NCBI GenBank assembly: GCA_900315105.1
Contig: OMXX01000031.1
Coordinates: forward strand, 35,166-99,165
Length of the DNA stretch: 64,000 nucleotides
Direction: 5' to 3'
Source: an uncultured Prevotellaceae bacterium
GTDB lineage: Bacteria > Bacteroidota > Bacteroidia > Bacteroidales > Bacteroidaceae
Of the stretch, positions 8,639-16,789 are shown in pieces. Within the stretch, counting starts at the first letter, position 1, and each line of letters starts with the position of its first letter. Under the pieces are notes generated by a model that saw only the letters and a program-made list of their open reading frames with translations, made no database searches and had not been told where the DNA came from. The translations under genes and the position numbers were made by a program.

Positions 8639-8673
8639 AGTTGCAGATATGAAAAAATATGAGTAACTTTGCA
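8639..8673 (+). promoter_or_regulatory. Promoter of glycan operon, duplicated block copy 2
   Basis: Same 35-base block as 7368-7402 (one difference, CAAATA to CAGATA), with the -7 box TAACTTTG at 8664-8671. It lies about 40 bases before the GTG start of the first glycosyltransferase and probably drives 8713-15748. Confidence 0.7.
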
Positions 8674-8712
8674 TGCTATTATATTCAATTGTAAATTGAA
8701 AATCTCAGAAGA

Positions 8713-9786
8713 GTGAAGATAGGATTCGACGCTAAGCGTTATTATCATAACCAGACAGGACTGGGCAACTATAGTCGCACATTGGTGAATGGCTTGAAAA
8801 AGCTGTTCCCCGAAAACGAGTATGTGCTCTATGACGAGGGAGCGCTTACCCGTACTTTCTCATTGGGAAAGAAAGCGGCAAAGGATGGTTGTGATATCTA
8901 TCACGGTCTTAGCAACGAAATACCTTTCGACCTGTCGGCTGGCAAACGACCTGCATCTATCGTGACTATCCACGATGTGGCTTGGCTAACTTTCCCCGAT
9001 ATGTATCATTGGGCTGACCGAAAGATATACAACTGGAAATATGGCAGTTCGTGCAGAAGGGCTGATCAGGTGCTGGCAATATCAGAATCAACAAAGAGGG
9101 ATGTGATAAGGTTCTATGGCGTGCAGGAAGAAAAGGTAAAGGTGATTTATCAGCCTGTACAGGAATACTATTATACCCCACTCGCAGACGAGACTTGCGA
9201 CAAACTCATAGCAGAGCATTTCGGAGAGCAGGGACTTCCGCCTTTCATACTGTATGTGGGTAGCATAAACTCACGCAAGAACCTTCTCGGTGTGCTTCAG
9301 GCTTTGGCTTTGATTCCGAAGGAGAACCGTCCGCTACTGCTCATCGTGGGCAACGGAAGGGAATACCGAAGAGAGTGCGAAGCATTTATTGCCAAGAACT
9401 CGCTTGAGGCTTATACAAGGATTGAGACAAACATACACAACAACCAATTGCTTCAGGCTCTCTATACAAGGGCGATGCTGTTCATATACCCCTCTTTCTA
9501 CGAAGGTTTCGGATTGCCTGTGGTGGAGGCGGCTCTTCAGCAGACACCAGTAATAACGACTACCGTATCCTCTCTTCCAGAAGCAGCTGGACCTGACGCT
9601 TGTCTGATAAACCCTCACGCCTCAGATGCAGCCGAGCAGATGGCAAGGCATATAGACAGCCTTTGCGGAGACAGAGTTTTGGCACATAGCATCGGAGAAA
9701 AGATGGAGGCTTACGCAAGGAGGATGTTCACTCCTGAGATATTGACAAGGCAGGTGATGGAGATGTATTTGGAGGTTAGAGGTTAG
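8713..9786 (+). CDS. Glycosyltransferase family 4 (GT-B)
   Basis: The 357-residue GT-B enzyme probably uses a nucleotide-sugar donor to extend a lipid-linked or LPS glycan at the inner face of the inner membrane. The N-terminal domain has the GLGNYSRTL loop (glycine-rich acceptor side). The C-terminal donor domain has ILYVGSINSRKNL and the EX7E motif in SFYEGFGLPVVEAAL. The start is GTG 8713 (MKIGFDAKRYYHNQTG); no ATG fits. It is the first gene of the plus-strand glycan unit. Its 3' end is made of the 7-base repeat GAGGTTA, so the last residues EVRG come from repeat sequence. Confidence 0.88.
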   Translation: MKIGFDAKRYYHNQTGLGNYSRTLVNGLKKLFPENEYVLYDEGALTRTFSLGKKAAKDGCDIYHGLSNEIPFDLSAGKRPASIVTIHDVAWLTFPDMYHWADRKIYNWKYGSSCRRADQVLAISESTKRDVIRFYGVQEEKVKVIYQPVQEYYYTPLADETCDKLIAEHFGEQGLPPFILYVGSINSRKNLLGVLQALALIPKENRPLLLIVGNGREYRRECEAFIAKNSLEAYTRIETNIHNNQLLQALYTRAMLFIYPSFYEGFGLPVVEAALQQTPVITTTVSSLPEAAGPDACLINPHASDAAEQMARHIDSLCGDRVLAHSIGEKMEAYARRMFTPEILTRQVMEMYLEVRG

Positions 9787-9806
9787 AGTCTTGAGGTTAG
9801 AGTGGA
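9772..9806. repeat. 7-base tandem array at GT4/gtrA junction
   Basis: GAGGTTA / GAGGTTA / GAGTCTT / GAGGTTA / GAGTGGA. It spans the GT4 stop codon (9784-9786) and the possible GTG start of the next gene. Confidence 0.75.
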
Positions 9807-9810
9807 TAGA

Positions 9811-10212
9811 ATGTCAATAAAAGAAATATATAGCGGTAATTCTAAGTCTGCTGAGTTCGTGAGATTCTGCATAGTTGGTGTGATTGCAACGGCATTGGAT
9901 GCAGGTATCTTCTATCTCGTAAGACTGTTTGCTCCCTATCAGGTGGCATTGGTTTCAGGATATTGCCTGAGCCTCATCGTAAACTATCTGCTCACGATAT
10001 ACTGGACTTTTAAGAAAAAGCCGTCAACAGGAAACCTGTTTGGAGTAATAGCCGCACATATGTTCAACCTCTTCGTAGTGAGGATGTCGCTTATGTGGAT
10101 ATTCGTCAATATAATGGAGATTCCAGACAGGATAGCATACATCCCGACTTTGCTGATAAGCATGGTGACAAACTTCCTTGTGGTGAGGTTTGCCGTAAAT
10201 AAAACAAATTAA
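9811..10212 (+). CDS. GtrA family membrane protein
   Basis: The 133-residue product has four predicted transmembrane segments (about residues 13-33, 38-58, 72-92 and 102-122). The family signature is FCIVGVIATALDAGIFY near the N-terminus. GtrA proteins are thought to move polyprenyl-linked sugars across the inner membrane or to help glycan assembly. ATG 9811 is preferred over GTG 9802, which lies in the 7-base array. The gene lies in the glycan operon between a GT4 and a PLP enzyme, consistent with that role. Confidence 0.85.
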   Translation: MSIKEIYSGNSKSAEFVRFCIVGVIATALDAGIFYLVRLFAPYQVALVSGYCLSLIVNYLLTIYWTFKKKPSTGNLFGVIAAHMFNLFVVRMSLMWIFVNIMEIPDRIAYIPTLLISMVTNFLVVRFAVNKTN

Positions 10213-10240
10213 CGAGTAAGAATTAACAATTAACATAGAT
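10211..10240. repeat. 7-base tandem array before PLP enzyme
   Basis: AACGAGT / AAGAATT / AACAATT / AACATAG between the gtrA stop and the ATG at 10246. Confidence 0.55.
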
Positions 10241-10245
10241 AAACT

Positions 10246-11283
10246 ATGAATTTTCTTGATAGAAACGAATTTAACTTCAAGCCTTCGCAGAAGGTCATTG
10301 ATGCTATAAAGAACTTTGATCCGGAGACACTATGTTTCTACACCCGAATCTACGACGAGGGCAAGAAGAGCATCGTGTCTGTTCGTCTCTCAGAGATATA
10401 CAACGTGCCAGAGGAGCAGGTTCTCTTGGGATATGGCGGTGAGGATATTCTGAAGAATGCCGTTCACTACTATCTTATGAAGGGCGACAACAAGACAATT
10501 CTCATTCCAGAGTTCTCTTGGTGGTACTACAACCGCATAGCAGGTGAGTGTGGCGGTAATTTCGAGATGTACCCTTTGCATCAGTTGGACGATACCTTCG
10601 CATACGATGTGGACGAGGTTATAGAATACACCAACCGTATTCATCCTCGTATGCTTCTCCTTGCATCTCCTAATAATCCAACAGGCAACTGCCTCACACC
10701 AGAGGAGATAGGCAAGATTATGGAGAACATACCAGCGGACACAATGGTGCTTATTGACGAGGCTTATGCTTCATTCATTTCAACTGACACCGACTATATC
10801 GCACCTCTGGTTAGCAAATACTCAAACCTCATCATCTCACGCACATTGAGCAAGTTCTACGGACTTCCAGGTCTGCGCTTGGGCTTCGGATTCATGGGTA
10901 AGGGACATGAGAACTTCCTCAGCTATGCCAACAAATACCTTGGCTACAACCGTTTCACAGAGGCTGTGGCATTAGCCGCCCTTGAGAGTGATGACCACTA
11001 TCGTAAGGTTGCTGACGATATGGAGTGGGATCGCCAGTTGTTCAAGAAGGAACTTGGCAATCTCCCTGGCTTCAAGGTTTATAAGAGCGTTGCCAACTTT
11101 ATCCTTATCAAGTACCCTACCGAGATTAAGGAGCGACTTCAGAAGGCAATGGCAGAGCAGCAGTACAAGATCAAGTTCATGGGCGACAAAGGACTTGAGG
11201 ACTGCCTCCGCATCACTCTCGGAACAAGGGAACAGATACAGGTGGTAGTAGACACCATCAAGCGTTGTGCAATAAACAAGTAA
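10246..11283 (+). CDS. HisC-like PLP-dependent enzyme (aminotransferase or decarboxylase)
   Basis: The 345-residue fold-type I PLP enzyme is closest in look to histidinol-phosphate aminotransferase and CobD. SRTLSKFYGLPGLRLGF holds the Schiff-base lysine, SPNNPTGN is the family aspartate-aminotransferase-like motif, and LIDEAYASF holds the Asp that contacts the pyridine nitrogen. No other his genes are nearby. The next functional gene is a LicC-like nucleotidyltransferase, then LicD. This suggests a role in making a phospho-amino-alcohol substituent. Some HisC/CobD-like proteins are known to decarboxylate phosphothreonine or phosphoserine. An aminotransferase acting on a sugar or phosphonate precursor is the main alternative. 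Confidence 0.75.
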   Translation: MNFLDRNEFNFKPSQKVIDAIKNFDPETLCFYTRIYDEGKKSIVSVRLSEIYNVPEEQVLLGYGGEDILKNAVHYYLMKGDNKTILIPEFSWWYYNRIAGECGGNFEMYPLHQLDDTFAYDVDEVIEYTNRIHPRMLLLASPNNPTGNCLTPEEIGKIMENIPADTMVLIDEAYASFISTDTDYIAPLVSKYSNLIISRTLSKFYGLPGLRLGFGFMGKGHENFLSYANKYLGYNRFTEAVALAALESDDHYRKVADDMEWDRQLFKKELGNLPGFKVYKSVANFILIKYPTEIKERLQKAMAEQQYKIKFMGDKGLEDCLRITLGTREQIQVVVDTIKRCAINK

Positions 11284-11290
11284 AAAATAA

Positions 11291-11728
11291 GAATTAAAAA
11301 TTAAAAAGTATGATTACCTATGTTCCATCACAAAGAGAACATATTGCTAATCAAGGTTGAGAAATTCACGGACAGAATCATCAAACTTGTTGCTTATCTG
11401 AAGTCAAAACATGTAGATAACTACATCATCAACCAGATAAGTAGAGCAGGGACAAGCATAGGAGCCAACCTGAATGAAGGCGTTTATGCACAAAGTAGAG
11501 CTGATTTTGTAAGCAAATACAGCATTGCCTTAAAAGAAGCAAATGAAACGTCATTCTGGTTGAGAAAACTTTACACAGGAAACCATCTCACACAAAAAGA
11601 ATTTGATTCGATAAACAATGACTGCAATGAAATAATTTACATTTTAATTGCAATCGTGAAAAAGATGAAAGAAAATGGGCTCTAAGTGTAATCATACTTT
11701 TTAATTCTTACTTTTTAATTTTTAATTC
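11291..11728. mobile_element. Putative IVS-like cassette with inverted repeats
   Basis: 11291-11310 is the exact inverse of 11709-11728 (20 bases). 11299-11317 is the exact inverse of 11688-11706 (19 bases, AATTAAAAAGTATGATTAC). Between them lies one gene, the four-helix-bundle protein at 11320-11685. The outer arms resemble the 7-base AT-rich repeats, but the GTATGATTAC part does not. The unit splits an otherwise continuous glycan operon. See findings. Confidence 0.6.
11320..11685 (+). CDS. Four-helix-bundle protein, 23S rRNA intervening-sequence (S23) family
   Basis: The 121-residue product has the family pattern: KVEKFTDRIIKLV near the start, QISRAGTSIGANLNEG in the middle (most conserved), then ALKEANETSFWLRKL and a C-terminal helix NEIIYILIAIVKKMK. 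Relatives are encoded inside intervening sequences of 23S rRNA genes, occur free-standing in Bacteroidetes, and resemble the Avd accessory protein of diversity-generating retroelements. The biochemical role is unknown; nucleic-acid binding is an inference. Here it sits between the HisC-like and LicC-like genes and is tightly framed by inverted repeats, so it looks inserted rather than part of the glycan pathway. Confidence 0.85.
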   Translation: MFHHKENILLIKVEKFTDRIIKLVAYLKSKHVDNYIINQISRAGTSIGANLNEGVYAQSRADFVSKYSIALKEANETSFWLRKLYTGNHLTQKEFDSINNDCNEIIYILIAIVKKMKENGL

Positions 11729-11734
11729 AGACAA

Positions 11735-12469
11735 ATGAAAGCAATAATCCTTGCGGCAGGAATGGCATCACGCCTTCGTCCGCTTACAAATAACACTCCG
11801 AAATGCTTGCTTAAGATTGGTGAGCGTAGTCTTTTGCAGCGCTCTATGGATGCTCTAATAAAGAACGGCATATCCGAGTTCGTAATCGTAACAGGTTATC
11901 TGCACGAGATGATTGAGAACTTCGTTGCAGAGCAATACGGCAATAGCATTAAGGTGAGATTCATCCATAACGAGGTGTATGATTCTACCAATAACATATA
12001 CTCATTATGGCTTGCACGTCCAGAGGCAGAGAATGAAGATATCCTTCTCTTGGATAGTGACCTTCTCTATGATCCTGAGATTGTAACACGCGTATTGGCT
12101 AATAAAGCGGACAATGTACTTACCCTCATAAGGCATGAACTTGGAGAGGAGGAGATGAAGGTTGTTGTTGACAAGGAAGGTTCTATCCTTGAAATCAGCA
12201 AGACCTGTCGTGTGGAAGATGCTGCTGGTGAGAGTCTCGGCATTGAGAAAATGGGCAAAGAATACACCAAGGCACTCTATGCAGAACTTGAACCGATGAT
12301 GAATGAGGAGCATCTTGAGAATAAGTTCTATGAACTTGCCTTCGAGCGTCTTCTTCCCAAGGGACATACATACAAGGTTCTCGATGTCTCCGACCTCTTC
12401 TCTTGCGAGCTTGACACGGTAGAGGACTTTGAGAATGCGAGGGGGAAGATTCCCACAGAACTGTTTTAA
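11735..12469 (+). CDS. LicC-like nucleotidyltransferase
   Basis: The 244-residue Rossmann-like nucleotidyltransferase has the NTP-binding motif IILAAGMASRLRPLTNNTPK at its start, TGYLHEMIENF, and LLLDSDLLYD (metal-binding Asp pair). The segment YDSTNNIYSLWLA is characteristic of LicC-type CTP:phosphocholine cytidylyltransferases and relatives. It probably activates a phospho-alcohol (phosphocholine, phosphoethanolamine or similar) as a CDP derivative for the LicD enzymes encoded next to it. A sugar-1-phosphate substrate cannot be ruled out. No LicA-like choline kinase or LicB transporter is visible here. Confidence 0.8.
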   Translation: MKAIILAAGMASRLRPLTNNTPKCLLKIGERSLLQRSMDALIKNGISEFVIVTGYLHEMIENFVAEQYGNSIKVRFIHNEVYDSTNNIYSLWLARPEAENEDILLLDSDLLYDPEIVTRVLANKADNVLTLIRHELGEEEMKVVVDKEGSILEISKTCRVEDAAGESLGIEKMGKEYTKALYAELEPMMNEEHLENKFYELAFERLLPKGHTYKVLDVSDLFSCELDTVEDFENARGKIPTELF

Positions 12470-12481
12470 AAGGCAAAATAG

Positions 12482-13291
12482 ATGGCATCATACGACATCC
12501 GACCATTACAACTACGTATTCTCAATATTCTCCTTGCACTCGACAAGGTTTGCAAGGAACATAATCTGAGATACTATCTCTGGGCAGGAACAATGCTCGG
12601 AGCAATTCGCCATAAGGGCTTTATTCCTTGGGATGACGACCTCGATATTGCCATGCCCCGAAAGGACTATGACCTGCTTATGGCGAATGCAAAGGACTGG
12701 ATGCCTGAGCCGTTTGAGGTGGTGAGCTATGAAACAGATGCAGAGAACTACCCATTGCCTTTTGCTAAGATACAGGATGGTAGCACAACGCTCATAGAAC
12801 GCATGCATCTGAGCTATCTCGGAGGAATCTATCTCGATGTCTTCCCTCTTGACGGAATGCCATCTTCTCGTTTGAAGCAAAGGCTGCATTTCATTCACTA
12901 TCAATGGCTGAAGAAAGCTCTGTATTTCGTACACAGAGATCCTTATCGCCACGGTCATGGACCTTCCTCATGGCTTCCTCTTCTTTGCAGGAAACTATAT
13001 ACGATGCAGGGCTTGCAGGAGAAGATAAGGAAGATGCAAAAGGCATACGACTATGACAAATGCAACCTTATCGTAGATCACGATGACGGACTTAAAGGCG
13101 TAATGCCTAAGTCTCTTCTCGGCAAGCCTACGCCTGTTCTCTTCGAGGATAAGATAGTAATGGGTGTGGAGCATCCACATGAATATCTCACACAGAAATA
13201 CGGCGAGTACATGGTCATTCCTGACGGAGACCACCAGCGGCAGCATAACTTCCACCTGTTAGACTTAGAAAAGAGCTATAAGAATGTATAA
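12482..13291 (+). CDS. LicD family phosphotransferase (first)
   Basis: The 269-residue LicD/FKRP-type nucleotidyltransferase fold protein has GTMLGAIRHKGFIPWDDDLD, the family catalytic block, at about residues 38-57. The DDDLD aspartates bind metal. The family transfers phosphocholine, other phospho-alcohols or phospho-pentitols from CDP donors to glycans. It starts 12 bases after the LicC-like gene, and its stop overlaps the next gene's ATG (13284), indicating translational coupling. A second LicD lies at 16790-17674 in the opposing unit. Confidence 0.88.
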   Translation: MASYDIRPLQLRILNILLALDKVCKEHNLRYYLWAGTMLGAIRHKGFIPWDDDLDIAMPRKDYDLLMANAKDWMPEPFEVVSYETDAENYPLPFAKIQDGSTTLIERMHLSYLGGIYLDVFPLDGMPSSRLKQRLHFIHYQWLKKALYFVHRDPYRHGHGPSSWLPLLCRKLYTMQGLQEKIRKMQKAYDYDKCNLIVDHDDGLKGVMPKSLLGKPTPVLFEDKIVMGVEHPHEYLTQKYGEYMVIPDGDHQRQHNFHLLDLEKSYKNV

Positions 13292-14168
13292 CGGCTTCTC
13301 CATACTCATTCCTACATGGAACAATCTCGATTATCTGAAACTATGCGTCCGTAGTATCAGACAGCATTCTGCATATAATCATCAGATAATTATTCATGTG
13401 AATGACGGTTCTGATGGTACTCTCGAATGGGTTAAGGCAGAAGGACTTGACTACACCCATTCAGAGGAGAATATCGGTGTGTGCCTCGCAATGAACAGCA
13501 TGCGTAGGCTTGTCAAGACCGAATACATATATTTCATAAATGATGATATGTATGTGCTTCCCAATTGGGATGTGGTGCTAATGGAAGAGATAAAAAGCCG
13601 ACCTGATAATATGTATTACCTATCAGGCACGATGATACAGCCACATTACAAGGACGATGTAGGACTTTGTATCAATTACGGTGACTCTATACAAACATTC
13701 GAGGAAGAACGTTTGCTAAAGGAATATATGAATACGCCCTACAATGACTGGCTTGGCGCAACACGTCCACCTTCTCTTGTGCATCGTGACATCTGGGATC
13801 TTGTAGGCGGTTACAGCATCGAGTTCTCTCCTGGAATGTACAGCGACCCGGACTTTACCGCAAAGCTCCTCATGGTAGGTGTTACTCATATGAAGGGATT
13901 AGGAAACAGCCGTGTGTATCATTTCGAGACAAAGACAACAGGCAGAATAAGGAAGAACGATGGATCTACGCAGTTCCTTCTTAAATGGGGCATAAGCAAC
14001 TCCACGATGAGAAAGCATATAACACGACAAGGTCAAGACTGGAGTTTGCACGATACTCCAATTAACAAGGCTGAGATTGCAAAGAAGAAGAGATTCGTGC
14101 GAGCCAAGGCACTCTGGTATATATTGAAGAATGGATTTGGTATAGCAAAAGACCTTGGAGAAATATAA
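13284..14168 (+). CDS. Glycosyltransferase family 2 (first)
   Basis: The 294-residue GT-A enzyme has the N-terminal nucleotide-binding part SILIPTWNNLDYLKLCVRSI. A region around FINDDMYVLPNWD carries the DXD-equivalent metal site. The acceptor-side segment has a Trp-rich ATRPPSLVHRDIWDLVGG. It probably adds a sugar to the growing glycan at the cytoplasmic membrane face. It overlaps the preceding licD by 8 bases (ATG inside the stop region). Confidence 0.85.
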   Translation: MYNGFSILIPTWNNLDYLKLCVRSIRQHSAYNHQIIIHVNDGSDGTLEWVKAEGLDYTHSEENIGVCLAMNSMRRLVKTEYIYFINDDMYVLPNWDVVLMEEIKSRPDNMYYLSGTMIQPHYKDDVGLCINYGDSIQTFEEERLLKEYMNTPYNDWLGATRPPSLVHRDIWDLVGGYSIEFSPGMYSDPDFTAKLLMVGVTHMKGLGNSRVYHFETKTTGRIRKNDGSTQFLLKWGISNSTMRKHITRQGQDWSLHDTPINKAEIAKKKRFVRAKALWYILKNGFGIAKDLGEI

Positions 14169-14177
14169 AGCTGAATT

Positions 14178-14936
14178 ATGAACAACAACATTTCTGTCGT
14201 AATTAATACATACAACGCGAGCAAGTATCTTGCACGTGTTCTTGAGACGGCAAAATCGTTTGACGAGATTGTAGTCTGTGATATGGAGTCTACCGACAAC
14301 ACCGTGGAGATTGCGAAGAACTACGGTGCAAAGGTCGTGACTTTCCCCAAGGCAGACCATAAGAGTGCAGAGCCTGCCCGCACATTCGCCATACAATCAG
14401 CAAGCTGCGACTGGGTGCTCGTTGTTGATGCCGATGAACTCATACCACAGGCTTTACACGACTATCTATACGACTTCATAAAGAATCCAGGCGACATTCG
14501 CGGTATCTACATCCCACGAAAAAATTTCACAATGGGTACTTTCCTGCCCTCTTCATACCCCGACTATCAGCTGCGTTTCTTCATAAAGGAAGGAACCGTG
14601 TGGCCACCATACGTTCACACATTCCCAACCGTAAACGGTAAACTATACCATATCCCTGAGAAACGTAAGGATCTCGCTTTCGTTCATCTTGACGACTCTA
14701 CCCACGCTACCCTTGTGCGTCTTAACAACTATACCGATAACGAGGTGGAAAAGCGTGCCGGAACAAAGGTAACCTTCTTCAAGATGTTCGCATCACCTAC
14801 AATGCGCTTCATAAAGTTGTATTTCATCAAGGGCGGTTTCCTCTACGGCATTGCAGGATATGTACAGGCAATGCGTTCAGCACAATATAAGTTCACGGTT
14901 CTCTGCAAGCTCTACGAGAAGCAAATCGGATTATAA
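14178..14936 (+). CDS. Glycosyltransferase family 2, WaaE-like
   Basis: The 252-residue GT-A enzyme begins ISVVINTYNASKYLARVLE. VCDMESTDNTVEIAKNYGA and VLVVDADELIP (DXD-type metal site) match the WaaE/KdtX group of LPS core glucosyltransferases, and the C-terminus includes a short hydrophobic segment (FFKMFASPTMRFIKLYF to GGFLYGIAGYVQAM). A WaaE-like role in LPS core or surface glycan is likely, fitting the neighbouring LPS kinase-like protein. Confidence 0.85.
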   Translation: MNNNISVVINTYNASKYLARVLETAKSFDEIVVCDMESTDNTVEIAKNYGAKVVTFPKADHKSAEPARTFAIQSASCDWVLVVDADELIPQALHDYLYDFIKNPGDIRGIYIPRKNFTMGTFLPSSYPDYQLRFFIKEGTVWPPYVHTFPTVNGKLYHIPEKRKDLAFVHLDDSTHATLVRLNNYTDNEVEKRAGTKVTFFKMFASPTMRFIKLYFIKGGFLYGIAGYVQAMRSAQYKFTVLCKLYEKQIGL

Positions 14937-14959
14937 AAAGCTTGGTTAGGCTCTATATT

Positions 14960-15748
14960 ATGGCTAATTGCACATTAAATCCTTCATACCAAAAATACAG
15001 CGAGCTTAATGCTTATATCAATAATCTACCTGAGAGTTTCGAGCACTCAGGGAATATGATATGGAATGGCAGAAATAAGATAAAAGCTGTTGATATCACC
15101 ATGGATGATGTAAAGAGAATGGTGGTGAAGAGATTCAAATGTCCTAACTTTATTCAGAATATAGGTTATATATTCAGGAGCCATAAGGCACGCAAATCCT
15201 ATGAAAACGGTATGGAAATGATACATCGCGGTATCAATACTCCAGAACCAATTGCATTCGTAGAGTTTAGAAAAGGATTGTTTCTAACAGATGCCTATTA
15301 TATCTGCAAGGAACTTGAAGATTGTACGGAAATACGCGAGGCTTTTGAAAAAAAAGAATGGGACAAAGATGTAGCAAAAGCCTTAGCACACTTCTTTGCC
15401 CAGTTGCATAAGTGTGGGATACTCCACAATGACATGAACAACACAAACATCCTGTTCACGAGAAAAGACGGAGATATTAGTTTTACGTTGATAGACATAA
15501 ACCGTGTCACATTCTACGATTCCATACAGGACATCCCGATGAAAGAGAGAATAGAGAACATGACACGATTCAGCGGCCGCTACGATCTATTCCTTTTTAT
15601 AGTAAAAGAATATGCCTCTGCATGTGGTATTTCTAATCCAGAGCAATGGGCAGAGCAAGCCCTTCAACAGAAAAAACAGCATGACCGTCAATGGGTTCGT
15701 CGTAAGGCTTTGACTCATCCCTTACGGACAATATCCAAAAGGTCATAG
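14960..15748 (+). CDS. LPS core/Kdo kinase-like protein (InaA/WaaP group)
   Basis: The 262-residue protein has a reduced protein-kinase-like fold. AHFFAQLHKCGILHNDMNNTN holds the catalytic-loop equivalent (H-N-D...N), and LIDINRVTFYD corresponds to the DFG region (Asp). Relatives phosphorylate heptose or Kdo of LPS. ATG 14960 (MANCTLNPSYQKY) is preferred; the frame stays open to a TTG at 14942. It is the last gene of the plus-strand unit, and its 3' end overlaps by 34 bases the 3' end of the opposing galactofuranosyltransferase gene. Confidence 0.8.
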   Translation: MANCTLNPSYQKYSELNAYINNLPESFEHSGNMIWNGRNKIKAVDITMDDVKRMVVKRFKCPNFIQNIGYIFRSHKARKSYENGMEMIHRGINTPEPIAFVEFRKGLFLTDAYYICKELEDCTEIREAFEKKEWDKDVAKALAHFFAQLHKCGILHNDMNNTNILFTRKDGDISFTLIDINRVTFYDSIQDIPMKERIENMTRFSGRYDLFLFIVKEYASACGISNPEQWAEQALQQKKQHDRQWVRRKALTHPLRTISKRS

Positions 15749-16788
15749 GCTTCTGCAAAAGCCTTCTTGAAATAATACCCTTCAGCAAGACGCTTGCTCA
15801 TAATCTCTGCATTGTCACACATTTTTTTGTATTCCTCAAGCGTTATATCCTTTATTCTTTCATCTATATCCCTAAGCGATCCTACGGTAAAGCCAATGCC
15901 CTCCTTTTCTACAAAAGGAGCCAGAGCTGACTGATTCCACATAATAACAGGCTTTCCACTTCTCAGATAGCATGATGTCTTGTGCGGATTGTTCACCTTG
16001 AGGTATTCTCCCCAGTCGCCAGCGCATTCATCTATGCTTGAGCCATCCCAGACAAGCCCGAAATGACCTATTGAATTGCTAATGAGATAATCGGGAGTAA
16101 CAAGTCCCATAGGAGTGATGTTTTTCCATCCCTTTGCCTTGTCTTCGTCAAGTCCGCCGCCATAGATATGGAAATGCCAATTGTGTATCTTGTCATCCAA
16201 TTCATAGAGGAAAGAATTCTTACGATGTGACAGACCACCAGCATATACAACTTTCCACTCTTCTTCTACTGTTTTCTCTGGTCTTCTACCTGGATAGGAA
16301 GACAGATAATCAAAGATACCAAGCGTCACCATAGGCTTACGATATCCCTGAGAAAGCAGGAATTGCTCCATTGCCTCATTATGTACAATGAGAACATCAG
16401 TATGGTTTATGCGAACCAGTTCCTGTGCGATGGTGAGTTTCTTACGACGGAAACAGCCAAGGTCATGAACAAGCGTCACAACCTTACCTCCCTTGAAATG
16501 TGCAAGACGACATACAAGGGAGTAATACTTCTTGAACGGATATTGAATAAGCAGGACATTGCCTTTCTTTACTCTTACAAGAACGAGGAGTACGCTTACA
16601 AGCTTACTTATGAAACGCGCTATCGAATTGTGAGAATCAATACTCCAGGCAATATCACGAAACCCATTTCTGCCCATGATAACATCCATGTCATCCTTCG
16701 CTTTATTTGTTGAAGGAATTTTCAGAAAGAGCTTAACAGCGTCTTCCAAAGAGGCAGACTGTTTAATAGTATTTTCCATCGCAGGCAT
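15715..16788 (-). CDS. WbbI-like galactofuranosyltransferase
   Basis: The 357-residue GT-B glycosyltransferase resembles bacterial beta-1,6-galactofuranosyltransferases. VVTLVHDLGCFRRKK, VYAGGLSHRKNSFLYEL, FHIYGGGL and GHFGLVWDGSSIDECAGDWG (with the KVNNPHKTSCYLRSGKPVI that follows) are typical of this group. A UDP-galactopyranose mutase at 20885-22027 lies in the same minus-strand unit and supplies UDP-galactofuranose, which supports the assignment. It is the last gene of that unit, one base after licD. Its 3' end overlaps the convergent kinase-like gene. Confidence 0.78.
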   Translation of the reverse strand: MPAMENTIKQSASLEDAVKLFLKIPSTNKAKDDMDVIMGRNGFRDIAWSIDSHNSIARFISKLVSVLLVLVRVKKGNVLLIQYPFKKYYSLVCRLAHFKGGKVVTLVHDLGCFRRKKLTIAQELVRINHTDVLIVHNEAMEQFLLSQGYRKPMVTLGIFDYLSSYPGRRPEKTVEEEWKVVYAGGLSHRKNSFLYELDDKIHNWHFHIYGGGLDEDKAKGWKNITPMGLVTPDYLISNSIGHFGLVWDGSSIDECAGDWGEYLKVNNPHKTSCYLRSGKPVIMWNQSALAPFVEKEGIGFTVGSLRDIDERIKDITLEEYKKMCDNAEIMSKRLAEGYYFKKAFAEAYDLLDIVRKG

Positions 16789-16789
16789 A

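Noticed and set aside
10246..11283. Histidine biosynthesis gene hisC
   Set aside because: The fold fits, but no his genes flank it and the context is surface-glycan synthesis.
11320..11685. Diversity-generating retroelement Avd protein
   Set aside because: The protein fold is related, but no reverse transcriptase, template repeat or variable-repeat gene is nearby.
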